A stretch of 64,000 nt of DNA from positions 1-64,000 of the forward strand of contig JALHOC010000009.1 in NCBI GenBank assembly GCA_022843225.1, read 5' to 3'. Origin of the DNA: Hyphomonadaceae bacterium (lineage in GTDB: Bacteria; Pseudomonadota; Alphaproteobacteria; Caulobacterales; Aquidulcibacteraceae). Shown here one piece after another: positions 38,535-47,479 of the stretch; position 1 is the stretch's first letter, and each line of letters starts with the position of its first letter. The notes under the pieces are model-generated. The model worked only from the letters and a program-made list of their open reading frames with translations, was not told the origin of the DNA and made no database searches. Made by a program: the position numbers and the translations under genes.

Positions 38535-40376
38535 CTATTCCGCCGCGACCGTCGCTGCTTCCGGCTCTTCCGCCTGACGCTTCCACAAGCTGGCGTAGAG
38601 CCCATCGCGCGCGATCAATTGCGCATGCGTGCCGCGCTCAGCGATCGCGCCTTCGTCGAGCACGACGATTTGGTCGGCTCCGGCGATGGTGGAGAGCCGG
38701 TGCGCCACCACGATCGTCGTGCGCCCGCGCGAGGCTTCTTCCAGAGCATCCTGCACTTCGGCCTCGGTGCCGCTGTCCAGCGATGAGGTTGCTTCGTCGA
38801 GGATGAGAATGCGCGGGTCCTTGAGCACGACACGCGCGATGCCGACGCGCTGCTTCTCGCCGCCGGACAATTTCAAGCCGCGCTCGCCAACACGCGTATC
38901 CCACCCTTGTGGCAGCGCCTTGATAAAATCTAGCAATTGCGCCCGCGCGGCCGCTTGTTCGAGTTCCGCCAATGTCGCGTCAGGGCGGCCATAGGCGATG
39001 TTGTAGCGGATGGTGTCATTGAACAGCACCACATCCTGCGGCACGAGGCCCAGCGCTTGGCGCAAGCTCGCTTGCGTGACGGCGCGCAAATCCTGGCCGT
39101 CTATAGTCACGCGTCCCGCGCTCGGATCATAAAAACGGAACAGGAGCTTCAACACCGTGGATTTGCCCGCGCCAGAGGGCCCGACAATCGCGGTCGTCTT
39201 GCCCGCTGGCACAACGAACGAAACGTTCTCAAGCCCGCGATCGCGGCTCTCATGGGAAAAGGTCACCGCCTCGAACGCCACTTCGCCGCCTGCGGGCTTG
39301 AGCGCCACGGCGTTCGGCGCGTCGGCGACATCGGGGCTTTCATCAAGGAGAACGAACATCTTCTCCATGTCGATGGAGGTCTGTTTGATCTCGCGGTAGG
39401 CAAAGCCCAGAATGTTCAGCGGGCCGTAGAGATTGACCATGATGAGGATTACGGCGGTGATGTCGCCTGGCCCCATCGTCCCGCGCGCAACGAGAAGCCC
39501 TGCGGCGATCACCATGCCGACAAGGCCGACATTCATAATGAGACCCTGCGCGACGTTGAGCATCACCAGGGAGGTGTTCGAGCGCACCGCCGCGTACGCG
39601 TAAGACGCCAGCGCCCGATCATAGCGTTCGCTCTCGCGCTCCTCGGCGGCGAAGCTCTTCACGGTTTCGAAATTGAGCAGCGAATCCACCGCACGGCCCG
39701 CTGCTTCGGTGTCGGCCTCGTTCATTTCGCGGCGATGTTTCAGACGCCATTCAGTGACGCCGAACGTGGCCCAGGCGTACAGCAACACTGTGCCCGCCGC
39801 GATCAGCGCGAAGCTCCAGCCATAGCGCCACGCCAACACGCCAGCGGCCAGCGCCAGTTCGATCACGGTCGGCGCGATGTTGAAGGCGAGGAAGCGCAAC
39901 AGAAAATCGATCGCGCGCACGCCGCGTTCGATGGTGCGATACACCGACCCCGTGCGCTTCGATTGATGGAACCGCACCGAGAGCGAGTGCACATGGCGAA
40001 ACACGCGCCCGCCCGCGCGCCGCTGCGCTTCTTCGCTCAGCGGCTGAAAAATCGCGTCCCGAATCTGCGGGCCCGCCGTCGAGGCAAACCGCAACGCCAC
40101 CCAGAACCCTGCCAAGCCTATGAAGGCGTTGAGCGCGCCCTCGCTGCGCCCCGCCGCGAGCGCGTTGATGCCGTCAGCCAGCACCAAGGGCGAGAACACG
40201 GCCAGCACTTTGCCCACCAGCGTCAGCAGCAAGGCCGCGACAAGCCGCACGCGGTAGTTTGGCCCCGAAAGCCCCCCTATCAGCACCATCAAACGCGTAA
40301 CCGTGCGCAGCAGTGGCGGCGCGGCATCCGGGGCGGGCTCCGGTTTCTCTACAACTCGTCCTTCACCGCGCGCCAT
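38535..40376 (-). CDS. Atm1-type (heavy-metal/thiol exporter) ABC transporter, fused permease-ATPase
   Basis: GPSGAGKSTVLKLLFRFYDPSAGRVTIDGQDLR, LSGGEKQRVGIARVVLKDPRILILDEATSSLD, SVRFHQSKRTGSVYRTIERG. Confidence 0.93.
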   Translation of the reverse strand: MARGEGRVVEKPEPAPDAAPPLLRTVTRLMVLIGGLSGPNYRVRLVAALLLTLVGKVLAVFSPLVLADGINALAAGRSEGALNAFIGLAGFWVALRFASTAGPQIRDAIFQPLSEEAQRRAGGRVFRHVHSLSVRFHQSKRTGSVYRTIERGVRAIDFLLRFLAFNIAPTVIELALAAGVLAWRYGWSFALIAAGTVLLYAWATFGVTEWRLKHRREMNEADTEAAGRAVDSLLNFETVKSFAAEERESERYDRALASYAYAAVRSNTSLVMLNVAQGLIMNVGLVGMVIAAGLLVARGTMGPGDITAVILIMVNLYGPLNILGFAYREIKQTSIDMEKMFVLLDESPDVADAPNAVALKPAGGEVAFEAVTFSHESRDRGLENVSFVVPAGKTTAIVGPSGAGKSTVLKLLFRFYDPSAGRVTIDGQDLRAVTQASLRQALGLVPQDVVLFNDTIRYNIAYGRPDATLAELEQAAARAQLLDFIKALPQGWDTRVGERGLKLSGGEKQRVGIARVVLKDPRILILDEATSSLDSGTEAEVQDALEEASRGRTTIVVAHRLSTIAGADQIVVLDEGAIAERGTHAQLIARDGLYASLWKRQAEEPEAATVAAE

Positions 40377-40457
40377 GTCGTCTTGATTCCCAAAGCCCAG
40401 CGCCCCGACTTAGGCGCCCTCGCTTTCGCCCGCAATGCGCCCTATTGATAGCATGAC

Positions 40458-41039
40458 ATGCGCCCCATGGATTCTAGCCCGATTTCGCCGCCGATCCGCT
40501 CCGTGTGCGTCTATTGCGGCTCCTCCGAAACGACGCGCCCGGAATATCTCGATCTGGCGACGCGCTTTGGCGCTGCGTTAGCGCAGCGGGGTTTGCGGCT
40601 GGTCTATGGCGGCGGCGCAGTCGGGCTAATGGGGCGCTGCGCGAAAGCCGCCAACGCAGCCGGCGGCGACGTCCTTGGCATCATGCCGCGCTTTCTAGAG
40701 CGCCGCGAGATTGTGTTCGAGGCGGTGCCGCATCGGCTCGTCGACACCATGCACGAGCGCAAGATGATCATGTTCGAGGAGAGCGACGCGTTCGTCGTGC
40801 TTCCCGGGGGCATTGGCACACTCGAGGAAGCGGTGGAAACGCTCTCCTGGGCGCGGCTCGATCTGCACGCCAAGCCGATCGTCTTTTTATCGGAAGACGA
40901 TTTCTGGGCGCCGTTCTTCCACCTCTTGGATCATACGGTCGACGCCAACCTGACGCCCGCCAGCTTCCGGAACGCGGTGGCTAACGTGCATTCGATCGAA
41001 GCCTGCTTCGAGACACTGCGCAGTCCTGCCAAAGTGTGA
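40458..41039 (+). CDS. LOG-family/TIGR00730 Rossmann-fold protein
   Basis: SVCVYCGSS...GLRLVYGGGAVGLMG, MHERKMIMFEESDAFVVLPGGIGTLEE (PGGxGTxxE). Confidence 0.95.
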   Translation: MRPMDSSPISPPIRSVCVYCGSSETTRPEYLDLATRFGAALAQRGLRLVYGGGAVGLMGRCAKAANAAGGDVLGIMPRFLERREIVFEAVPHRLVDTMHERKMIMFEESDAFVVLPGGIGTLEEAVETLSWARLDLHAKPIVFLSEDDFWAPFFHLLDHTVDANLTPASFRNAVANVHSIEACFETLRSPAKV

Positions 41040-41072
41040 AACCGGTTCGGACGCTCGGGCGTAGATAGCAAC

Positions 41073-41579
41073 ATGATCCCCCGCCGCGCCCTGTTCCTCG
41101 CCGCCGCAGCGCTCGCCCTCCCGGCATGCTCAGCTGCGGCTCAGCCCATCCCCAGCGCCGCCAACCAGGCGCGCTATGCCAACGACCCGTGGCGGCGCCT
41201 CACCGAAGATCAATGGCGCGAACGGCTGAGCCCGATGGCCTTTCGTGTTCTGCGCCAAGAAGCCACCGAGCGGGCCGGCACAAGCGCGCTGAACAACGAG
41301 CACCGGCGCGGAACCTTCCTGTGCGCCGGTTGCGGGCTTGAGCTGTTCCGCTCCGAATGGAAGTTCGACTCCGGCACGGGTTGGCCGAGCTTCTTTCAAG
41401 TGATCCGCGAGAATGTCGGAACCAAGCAGGACTTGCTCTTGTTCACGCCACGCACGGAATATCATTGCGCGCGGTGCCTCGGGCACCAGGGGCACGTGTT
41501 CGAGGACGGGCCACGCCCGACCGGCTTGCGCTATTGCAACAATGGCGTGGCGTTACGGTTTGTGCCCGCCGCAGCCTAG
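41073..41579 (+). CDS. msrB: Peptide-methionine (R)-S-oxide reductase, secreted
   Basis: GTFLCAGCGLELFRSEWKFDSGTGWPSFF...EYHCARCLGHQGHVFEDGP...RYCNNGVALRF. Confidence 0.94.
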   Translation: MIPRRALFLAAAALALPACSAAAQPIPSAANQARYANDPWRRLTEDQWRERLSPMAFRVLRQEATERAGTSALNNEHRRGTFLCAGCGLELFRSEWKFDSGTGWPSFFQVIRENVGTKQDLLLFTPRTEYHCARCLGHQGHVFEDGPRPTGLRYCNNGVALRFVPAAA

Positions 41580-42463
41580 AACCGCCGCTCCACCACAAAA
41601 TCCACCGCATCTGAGAGCACCCGCGCGCGCGGCCCGAAGATCGCCAAGTGCTGCTTGGCTTGTGAGGCAAGCATGGCGACGCGATCGCGCGTGGCGTCCG
41701 CGCCCATCACCGTGACAAAGTTCACCTTGCCGCGCGCTTTGTCCTTGCCGACGGCCTTGCCGGTGTCGCGGACGACGCCTTCGGCATCAAGCAAGTCATC
41801 GACCATCTGGAACGCTAGCCCGATGTCATGTGCGTAACGGGTCAACGCGGTGCGTTCGGCGTCGGAGGCGCAGCCGATTAAGGCGCCCGCTTCGATCGAA
41901 TAATTGATCAGCGCGCCGGTTTTGAGCCGATTCATCCGCGTTACGGCGATGAGGTCAGAGCCGATTTCTTGCCCGGCCATGTCGGCCACCTGCCCCGCCA
42001 CCATGCCAGCGGCCCCGCCGGCTTTGGCGAGCGCGGTGATGAGCAGGCATCGCATTTGCGGATCGGGATGGGTCGCGGGATCGGCCAAGAGCTCGAAGGC
42101 AAAGGTCAGCAGCGCATCACCCGCCAACAGCGCGGTCGCTTCGTCGAAGGCGCGGTGCAAGGTCGGCCGACCCCGGCGCAGGTCGTCGTCGTCCATGCAG
42201 GGCAGATCGTCATGGATCAGCGAATAGGTGTGGACGCACTCGATCGCGACCGCCGCGCGCAGCAGCGAGCCTTCATCGGCGTCAAACAAGCGCCCGGCTT
42301 CAAGCGTGAAAAAGGGACGCAGCCGCTTGCCACCGGCCAAAGCGGCGTAGCGCATGGCGTCCATCAGCCGCGCCTCGGACCCCGCGGCCTTCGGCAACAA
42401 CGTGTCCAGGGCATTGTGAACGCGCTCGGCGGCGTCCTTGAGGCGGGTGTTCAACTGGGTCAT
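41576..42463 (-). CDS. Polyprenyl synthetase (FPP/GGPP synthase)
   Basis: HTYSLIHDDLPCMDDDDLRRGRPTLH (DDxxxxD) and QMVDDLLDAEG. Confidence 0.95.
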   Translation of the reverse strand: MTQLNTRLKDAAERVHNALDTLLPKAAGSEARLMDAMRYAALAGGKRLRPFFTLEAGRLFDADEGSLLRAAVAIECVHTYSLIHDDLPCMDDDDLRRGRPTLHRAFDEATALLAGDALLTFAFELLADPATHPDPQMRCLLITALAKAGGAAGMVAGQVADMAGQEIGSDLIAVTRMNRLKTGALINYSIEAGALIGCASDAERTALTRYAHDIGLAFQMVDDLLDAEGVVRDTGKAVGKDKARGKVNFVTVMGADATRDRVAMLASQAKQHLAIFGPRARVLSDAVDFVVERRF

Positions 42464-42630
42464 GGATGGTTTGCCCTTGGGGGACGCCTCCCCTAGCAGA
42501 GCGCCTGGCGGGCGCAAACCACTCGATGGGCTCCCGCTGCAAGGGAATGTCTTGGGGCTGGGGTGCGGACTTCCAAGCCCCTGGCTTCCAGGGCATCATG
42601 GGGTTCGGAAATGTTGACTGGGGAACACGT

Positions 42631-43734
42631 ATGCCGACGGTCGTGATTATCCACGCCGCTGAGGACACTCTGCCCGCGCGTGCGCTGGCGGAGAAATTGC
42701 GTCAGGCCAAACTCACGGTGGTGCTGGAAAAGAGCGCCGGTGAGGAGCTGCGCGCCGCCGCCAAGGCTGCGCAGGTGTGCATCGCCTTGTGGTCGCCCCG
42801 CTCTGCGGCGCAGACAGCGCTTGTGGATGACGCGGGCGCCAGCAAAGCCAAAACCGTCCATGTGATAATGCAAAGCGCTCAAATCCCTGAGCCGTTTCAG
42901 CGAGAAAAGAGCGTGAACCTCACCGGGTGGCGCGGCGAGGACGATTTCCCCGGCTGGCGCGAACTCGCCAAAATCGTGACCGACAAAGCAGGCGTGGCGC
43001 CATTGCCGCCGCCGGCGCCACGCCCGCCGTCAGGTTTTTTTGAACCAGGCGCACCCAACCCGGCCGCCATGGCTGCCGCGCAAGCACAGCGCCCGAGGGG
43101 CGCTCAGCAGCAGGCGCCGGCGCCGCGCGCGCCTCAGGCGCGAGCCCCGGCTCAACGCCCGCCCGCGCAAACCCCACGCGCGGCGGCGCCTCCGCCATCA
43201 CCCGAGCCCAAACGCAGCGGCAATGGCTTGATGCTTGGCGTCGCCGCGCTTGTGGCGGTCGCGGTGCTTGGCGGCGGCGGATACTATTTCTGGTCCCAGT
43301 CACAAGGCGCGCAAACATCATCAGCGGCGTGGGAAGAGGTCGAGCGCAACGACGCCGCCTCTCTGCGCACTTTCATAGAGGGCGCTCAAGGGTCCTATCG
43401 CGAGGAAGCGCTCGCGGCGCTCGCCGAGTTGGAAGAACGCAGCTTCGAGGCCGCAAGCGACGCGGATTCGATTGAATCGCTGGAAGCCTTCCTGACCGAT
43501 TTTCCGGATAGCGAGCACGCCATCGCTGTTCGCGGCCGCATCGCGGAACTGGAAAGCCAGCAACCCACGGAACCGCTGCCCTCTCTGCCGGCGGAACAGC
43601 CCCCGACGCCTGACCCGGATCTGGTTCCGCCAGATGCAGCGCCAGCACCGCAACCCGCGCCGGACACGGGAACAGGGCCGGTGACGTTGGCGCCGCCAAC
43701 GCCCGAACCAACGCCGGCGCCGCCGCCAACCTAA
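42631..43734 (+). CDS. TIR-like domain membrane protein with Pro/Ala-rich linker, single TM and periplasmic C-terminus
   Basis: MPTVVIIHAAEDTLPARALAEKLRQAKLTVVLEKS...VCIALWSPRSAAQTALVDDAG; TM LMLGVAALVAVAVLGGGGYYFW; Pro-rich ends. Confidence 0.75.
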   Translation: MPTVVIIHAAEDTLPARALAEKLRQAKLTVVLEKSAGEELRAAAKAAQVCIALWSPRSAAQTALVDDAGASKAKTVHVIMQSAQIPEPFQREKSVNLTGWRGEDDFPGWRELAKIVTDKAGVAPLPPPAPRPPSGFFEPGAPNPAAMAAAQAQRPRGAQQQAPAPRAPQARAPAQRPPAQTPRAAAPPPSPEPKRSGNGLMLGVAALVAVAVLGGGGYYFWSQSQGAQTSSAAWEEVERNDAASLRTFIEGAQGSYREEALAALAELEERSFEAASDADSIESLEAFLTDFPDSEHAIAVRGRIAELESQQPTEPLPSLPAEQPPTPDPDLVPPDAAPAPQPAPDTGTGPVTLAPPTPEPTPAPPPT

Positions 43735-44933
43735 GCGGCTTGTTGGCTTCGCCCGATCGCCAAGTAACACAGCGCGCCCGCAAGGAACGACGCCGCCCCA
43801 AGCGCGAGCGCGATATCGTATGAGCCGGTGTGGTCGTGGACGCGGCCGAAAAGAAGCGCCCCAACCGCCGTGCCAGCAGCGGTAGCGGCGCTCATCGCAC
43901 CCATCATGCCGCTGAAGGCCGTAAGGCCGAAGCGCCGCGCGACGATGAAGGGCGCGATATCGCCCTCCGCGCCTTGGCTCATGCCAGCCAGCACAATGCC
44001 CAGGATCACAATGGCGAGCGCCGCGCCGCCCACATTGGTGAGCAGCAGGCACCCGATGGCGGGCGCCGCCATGGATGCAAAAGCGACGATGTGCGCTGGA
44101 AAAACATCGAGGCAAACGCCAGCGATCAATCGCCCAAGAAAGACCGCGATCGCGAACGCGGACATGATCCGCGCCGCCTCGATCTCGGTGAAGCCTTTGT
44201 CGGCGATAAGCGCCGCCATTTGGTTCATGATGCCGCCCGACGGAACGTTGATGAGAAACATGCCCGTCACGGCTAGCCAAAACGCCGGCACGCGCACGGC
44301 CTGCGCCAAGTTGGACACCGCCGCGGTTTCTGTTGGCGCTGGCGGCGCCGGCATGATCACAAGTGCGAGCAAGCCAGCGCCCACGCACAGAGCGCCGAGC
44401 ACAAGCCATGCTACGCGCCATCCGTGCGCATCGATCACGCTTTGCAGCAGAGGCGGCATCAACATCGCCGTGACCGTGATGAGGGACAAAGCGACGCTTA
44501 ATGCCAGCCCCCGCGACCTGGCGAACGCCACGCCGACCACGCGCGTCCAGGTCAAGGAGCCAGTGCCGAGGCCAAACAAGATCAGCAAAAAATAGAGCGC
44601 GTAATAGAACCTTATGTCGCCGGTTTGGTTGGCCATGGCGACGCAAACGGCGCCAAACCCCAACACGCTCACAAGGATAACCGGTCTCACGCCGACGCGA
44701 TCGGCCAAGCGGCCTATGAAAGGCGCGGTCAATCCAGCGGCAAGCGTCGCAAAGGCCGTTGACGCGATTTCGCCACGGCTCCAGCCGAATTCAGCGGCGT
44801 ATTGGCGAATGAAGAGACTGACGAGATAGGCAAACAACGACACGCCTGTCGCCACGCCCAAGCCCGCAGAGAGCACCGCACGCCAGCCGGCGCGCCACTC
44901 ATCGAGCGCCGTTTGCGTTGGGAGGTCGTTCAG
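43731..44933 (-). CDS. MFS transporter (start uncertain)
   Basis: Approximately 12 hydrophobic segments; GRLADRVGVRPVIL motif; no ATG/GTG/TTG at the expected N-terminus, CTG at 44933 or GTG at 44876. Confidence 0.88.
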   Translation of the reverse strand: MNDLPTQTALDEWRAGWRAVLSAGLGVATGVSLFAYLVSLFIRQYAAEFGWSRGEIASTAFATLAAGLTAPFIGRLADRVGVRPVILVSVLGFGAVCVAMANQTGDIRFYYALYFLLILFGLGTGSLTWTRVVGVAFARSRGLALSVALSLITVTAMLMPPLLQSVIDAHGWRVAWLVLGALCVGAGLLALVIMPAPPAPTETAAVSNLAQAVRVPAFWLAVTGMFLINVPSGGIMNQMAALIADKGFTEIEAARIMSAFAIAVFLGRLIAGVCLDVFPAHIVAFASMAAPAIGCLLLTNVGGAALAIVILGIVLAGMSQGAEGDIAPFIVARRFGLTAFSGMMGAMSAATAAGTAVGALLFGRVHDHTGSYDIALALGAASFLAGALCYLAIGRSQQAA

Positions 44934-45328
44934 TACAACCGCCCGCCTTGGAGCGCGGGGCGATCGACGTTGAGCAACACGACATTGCCGTTGCGATCGG
45001 GAAAGCCAAGGCAGAGCACCTCGCTCATGAACTTGCCGATCTGTTTGGGCTCGAAGTTCACGACCGCAGCGACGCGACGGCCCAACAATTCGCCGAGATC
45101 GTAATTGTACGTCACTTGCGCGCTCGACTTCTTGATGCCGAGCGGCTCGCCAAAATCGATCCAAAGCTGGAACGCCGCCTTCTTGGCCTCCTCGAACACT
45201 TTCACATCGACAATCGTGCCGAGGCGAATGTCGACTTTGAGAAAGTCTTCAAACGAGATGATCGGCAATCGGGCGTTGGCTTGGGGATCGTCGGCCATGG
45301 CGTTTCTGTTCCCTTCGTTTCTATCCAA
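44930..45328 (-). CDS. CsaA-like tRNA-binding domain protein
   Basis: FLKVDIRLGTIVDVKVFEEAKKAAFQLWIDFG...KKSSAQVTYNYDLGELLGRRVAAVVNFEPKQIGKFMSEVLCLG. Confidence 0.93.
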   Translation of the reverse strand: MDRNEGNRNAMADDPQANARLPIISFEDFLKVDIRLGTIVDVKVFEEAKKAAFQLWIDFGEPLGIKKSSAQVTYNYDLGELLGRRVAAVVNFEPKQIGKFMSEVLCLGFPDRNGNVVLLNVDRPALQGGRLY

Positions 45329-45563
45329 GCTTCGCGGGCTCGACGCGCGGGCCGTCCGGTCCCATCACGATCTGATCAACCTCGAGCTGAGCATCCTTCA
45401 ATTGGCCCTCGCACCGCGCTTTGAGGGCGGCGCCGCGCTTATAAATACGAATCGAGTCCGCCAACGGCACATCGCCACGTTCAAGGTGCGCGACAATTTT
45501 CTCCAACTCCGCCAAGGAGTCTTCGAAAGAAAGCTGGGCTGGGTCGCGGGCTTCGGAGCTCAT
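45321..45563 (-). CDS. xseB: Exodeoxyribonuclease VII small subunit
   Basis: LSFEDSLAELEKIVAHLERGDVPLADSIRIYKRGAALKARCEGQLKDAQLEV. Confidence 0.95.
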   Translation of the reverse strand: MSSEARDPAQLSFEDSLAELEKIVAHLERGDVPLADSIRIYKRGAALKARCEGQLKDAQLEVDQIVMGPDGPRVEPAKLG

Positions 45564-45613
45564 GGCGATAAAAGTATGGGTTTCCCTGCGAATTTGGAAG
45601 TGCGGCGCCACGA

Positions 45614-46228
45614 TTACGGTTTCACATAGCGCCGATAGGACCAGTATTTGTCGCCCTTGTTCTCGACTTCGCGCCAGCCCTGGCTGCGCAGAACTGGGCG
45701 CATCATGCGATTGAACCAGCCATGCGCGCAGAGCACGACGTTCTTGCCGCGGAGAGCTTGGGCAGTCAGCGTAGCGACTGCGGCCTCGGCGCGCTGCTCG
45801 GCCGCGCGGCGGCTTTCCATGCCGTCGTGACCGCCAAACCACCAGGCGATGCGCGCAAGCACGCCCCAATGCCCTGGGCGCAGCTTACCCCACATCGGCG
45901 GCGGCGGCAGCGCCGCTTCCACGAACACGGGATCGGTCAACACCTCGCGCCCGCCCGCGATCATTTGGGCTGTGTGCATCGCCCGCGGCAATGTCGATGC
46001 GTAGAGAATGTCCGCTTGCGCGGCATAGCCCACAAGCGCTTCTGGCGGCGTTTCGTCTGGATGCAGATGCGCACGATCATATCCCGCCCACCACTCACGA
46101 TAGCCGTGGCGATCGACGAGAACATCGCGGTCCGCATGCGGCATGCCGTGGCGCGCGATGACGATCGATCCGATCTTCGCGGCTGTGCGGCGATCCAGCG
46201 TCTCGTTGGGCGCCATGGTCGTCGTCAT
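45614..46228 (-). CDS. Histidine phosphatase family protein
   Basis: IVIARHGMPHADRD (RHG motif); LCAHGWFNRMM. Confidence 0.88.
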   Translation of the reverse strand: MTTTMAPNETLDRRTAAKIGSIVIARHGMPHADRDVLVDRHGYREWWAGYDRAHLHPDETPPEALVGYAAQADILYASTLPRAMHTAQMIAGGREVLTDPVFVEAALPPPPMWGKLRPGHWGVLARIAWWFGGHDGMESRRAAEQRAEAAVATLTAQALRGKNVVLCAHGWFNRMMRPVLRSQGWREVENKGDKYWSYRRYVKP

Positions 46229-46274
46229 TCTGACCCTTGAGCGCGATCGCTCGCCCCCTCCCCGTGAGCGGGAC

Positions 46275-47195
46275 CTAATCGCGCCGAAGCGCTGTGAGAT
46301 AGGCGACCACCGACCCCGCCAGCGCGGGCAAGTCGTAGCCGCCCTCCAGGGTCGAAACAAGCTTACCCTTGCAGTGCCGTAATGCGAGATCGTGAAGCCG
46401 CGCCCCCGCCCAGGCGAAATCCTCGGTTTCAAGCGCCATTTGCGCGAGTGGATCGGCTTTGTGCGCGTCGAACCCCGCCGACACCAGAATCAGTTCGGGT
46501 GCGAAAGCGTCGAGCGCGGGCAACACTTGGCGCTCCATCGCCGCGCGCCACTCGGCCGAGCGTGTGCCCGCCGGCAGCGGCGCGTTGACGACATTGCCGC
46601 CAATACCGGTTTCGTCAGCGCCGCCCGTGCCGGGATAGAGCGGCGCCTGGTGCGTCGATGCGAAGAACAGACGCGGCTCTTTTTCGGCGACGGTTTGCGT
46701 GCCGTTGCCGTGATGCACATCGAAGTCGACGACAGCCACCCGCGACAAGCCATGCGCATCTAGCGCATGCAGCGCTCCAATCGCGACATTGTTGAACACG
46801 CAAAAACCCATCGGCGTCAGCGGCTCGGCGTGATGGCCTGGCGGGCGCACCGCGCAAAACGCCATGTCGTCCTCTCCAGCCAACACCGCATCGACGGCGG
46901 CAACGCAGGCACCGGCGGCGCGATAAATCGCTTCGCGCGAACCAGCGGAAATGTAGGTGTCCGGATCAAGGCGCACGCGTATCTCGCGCGCTTCGGCAAA
47001 CGCCGGCTCCAGCGCCTCGATCAGACGCTTGGGATGAACGCGGGCGATGGCGTCAGCGTGCGCCAGCGGCGCTTCCCGGCGCTCCAAATCCATGCCGTCC
47101 AACGCATCGAGCACGGCTTGCAAGCGTTCCGGGCTCTCGGCGTGGCCGAGCGGCGGTTCGTGGCCCAGCATCGCGGTATGCGTGAACAGAAGCAT
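46275..47195 (-). CDS. Histone deacetylase family protein
   Basis: RPPGHHAEPLTPMGFCVFNNVAIGA, VVDFDVHHGNGTQ, ILVSAGFDAHKADPLA. Confidence 0.95.
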   Translation of the reverse strand: MLLFTHTAMLGHEPPLGHAESPERLQAVLDALDGMDLERREAPLAHADAIARVHPKRLIEALEPAFAEAREIRVRLDPDTYISAGSREAIYRAAGACVAAVDAVLAGEDDMAFCAVRPPGHHAEPLTPMGFCVFNNVAIGALHALDAHGLSRVAVVDFDVHHGNGTQTVAEKEPRLFFASTHQAPLYPGTGGADETGIGGNVVNAPLPAGTRSAEWRAAMERQVLPALDAFAPELILVSAGFDAHKADPLAQMALETEDFAWAGARLHDLALRHCKGKLVSTLEGGYDLPALAGSVVAYLTALRRD

Positions 47196-47227
47196 TGGTC
47201 TCTCTCACGCTCAGCCCACGCAGAGCG

Positions 47228-47479
47228 CTATTCGGTTGGCGCGTCGGTCTTGTAGTACGGCTCAACCGGCCCGCTGTATTTGATCGTGAGCTGCTTGCCG
47301 CGCCGGTCGAGCGTGTTGCCAACGGCAAGACGCACCCACCCCTCGCTCACACAATATTCCTCGACATTGTTCTTATCTGCGCCTCTGAAGCGCACGCCCA
47401 CGCCGCGGGTCAGCGCGGCGTCGTTATAGAAGGGACTATCGGGATCAACCGAGAGCCGGTCGGGCGGGGCGTCGCTCAT
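47228..47479 (-). CDS. DUF3297 family protein
   Basis: PPDRLSVDPDSPFYNDAALTRGVGVRFRG...VEEYCVSEGWVRLAVG. Confidence 0.85.
   Translation of the reverse strand: MSDAPPDRLSVDPDSPFYNDAALTRGVGVRFRGADKNNVEEYCVSEGWVRLAVGNTLDRRGKQLTIKYSGPVEPYYKTDAPTE

Noticed and set aside
38937-40448. 503-aa plus-strand ORF
   Set aside because: Shadow ORF antisense to the ABC exporter; no recognisable motifs.
43000-43200. GC-rich Ala/Pro-coding low-complexity stretch that looked like a tandem repeat
   Set aside because: No constant period; explained by the proline/alanine-rich linker of the TIR-like protein.
43321-44646. 441-aa minus-strand ORF
   Set aside because: Overlaps the TIR-like gene antisense and the MFS gene in another frame; Arg/His-rich spurious translation.
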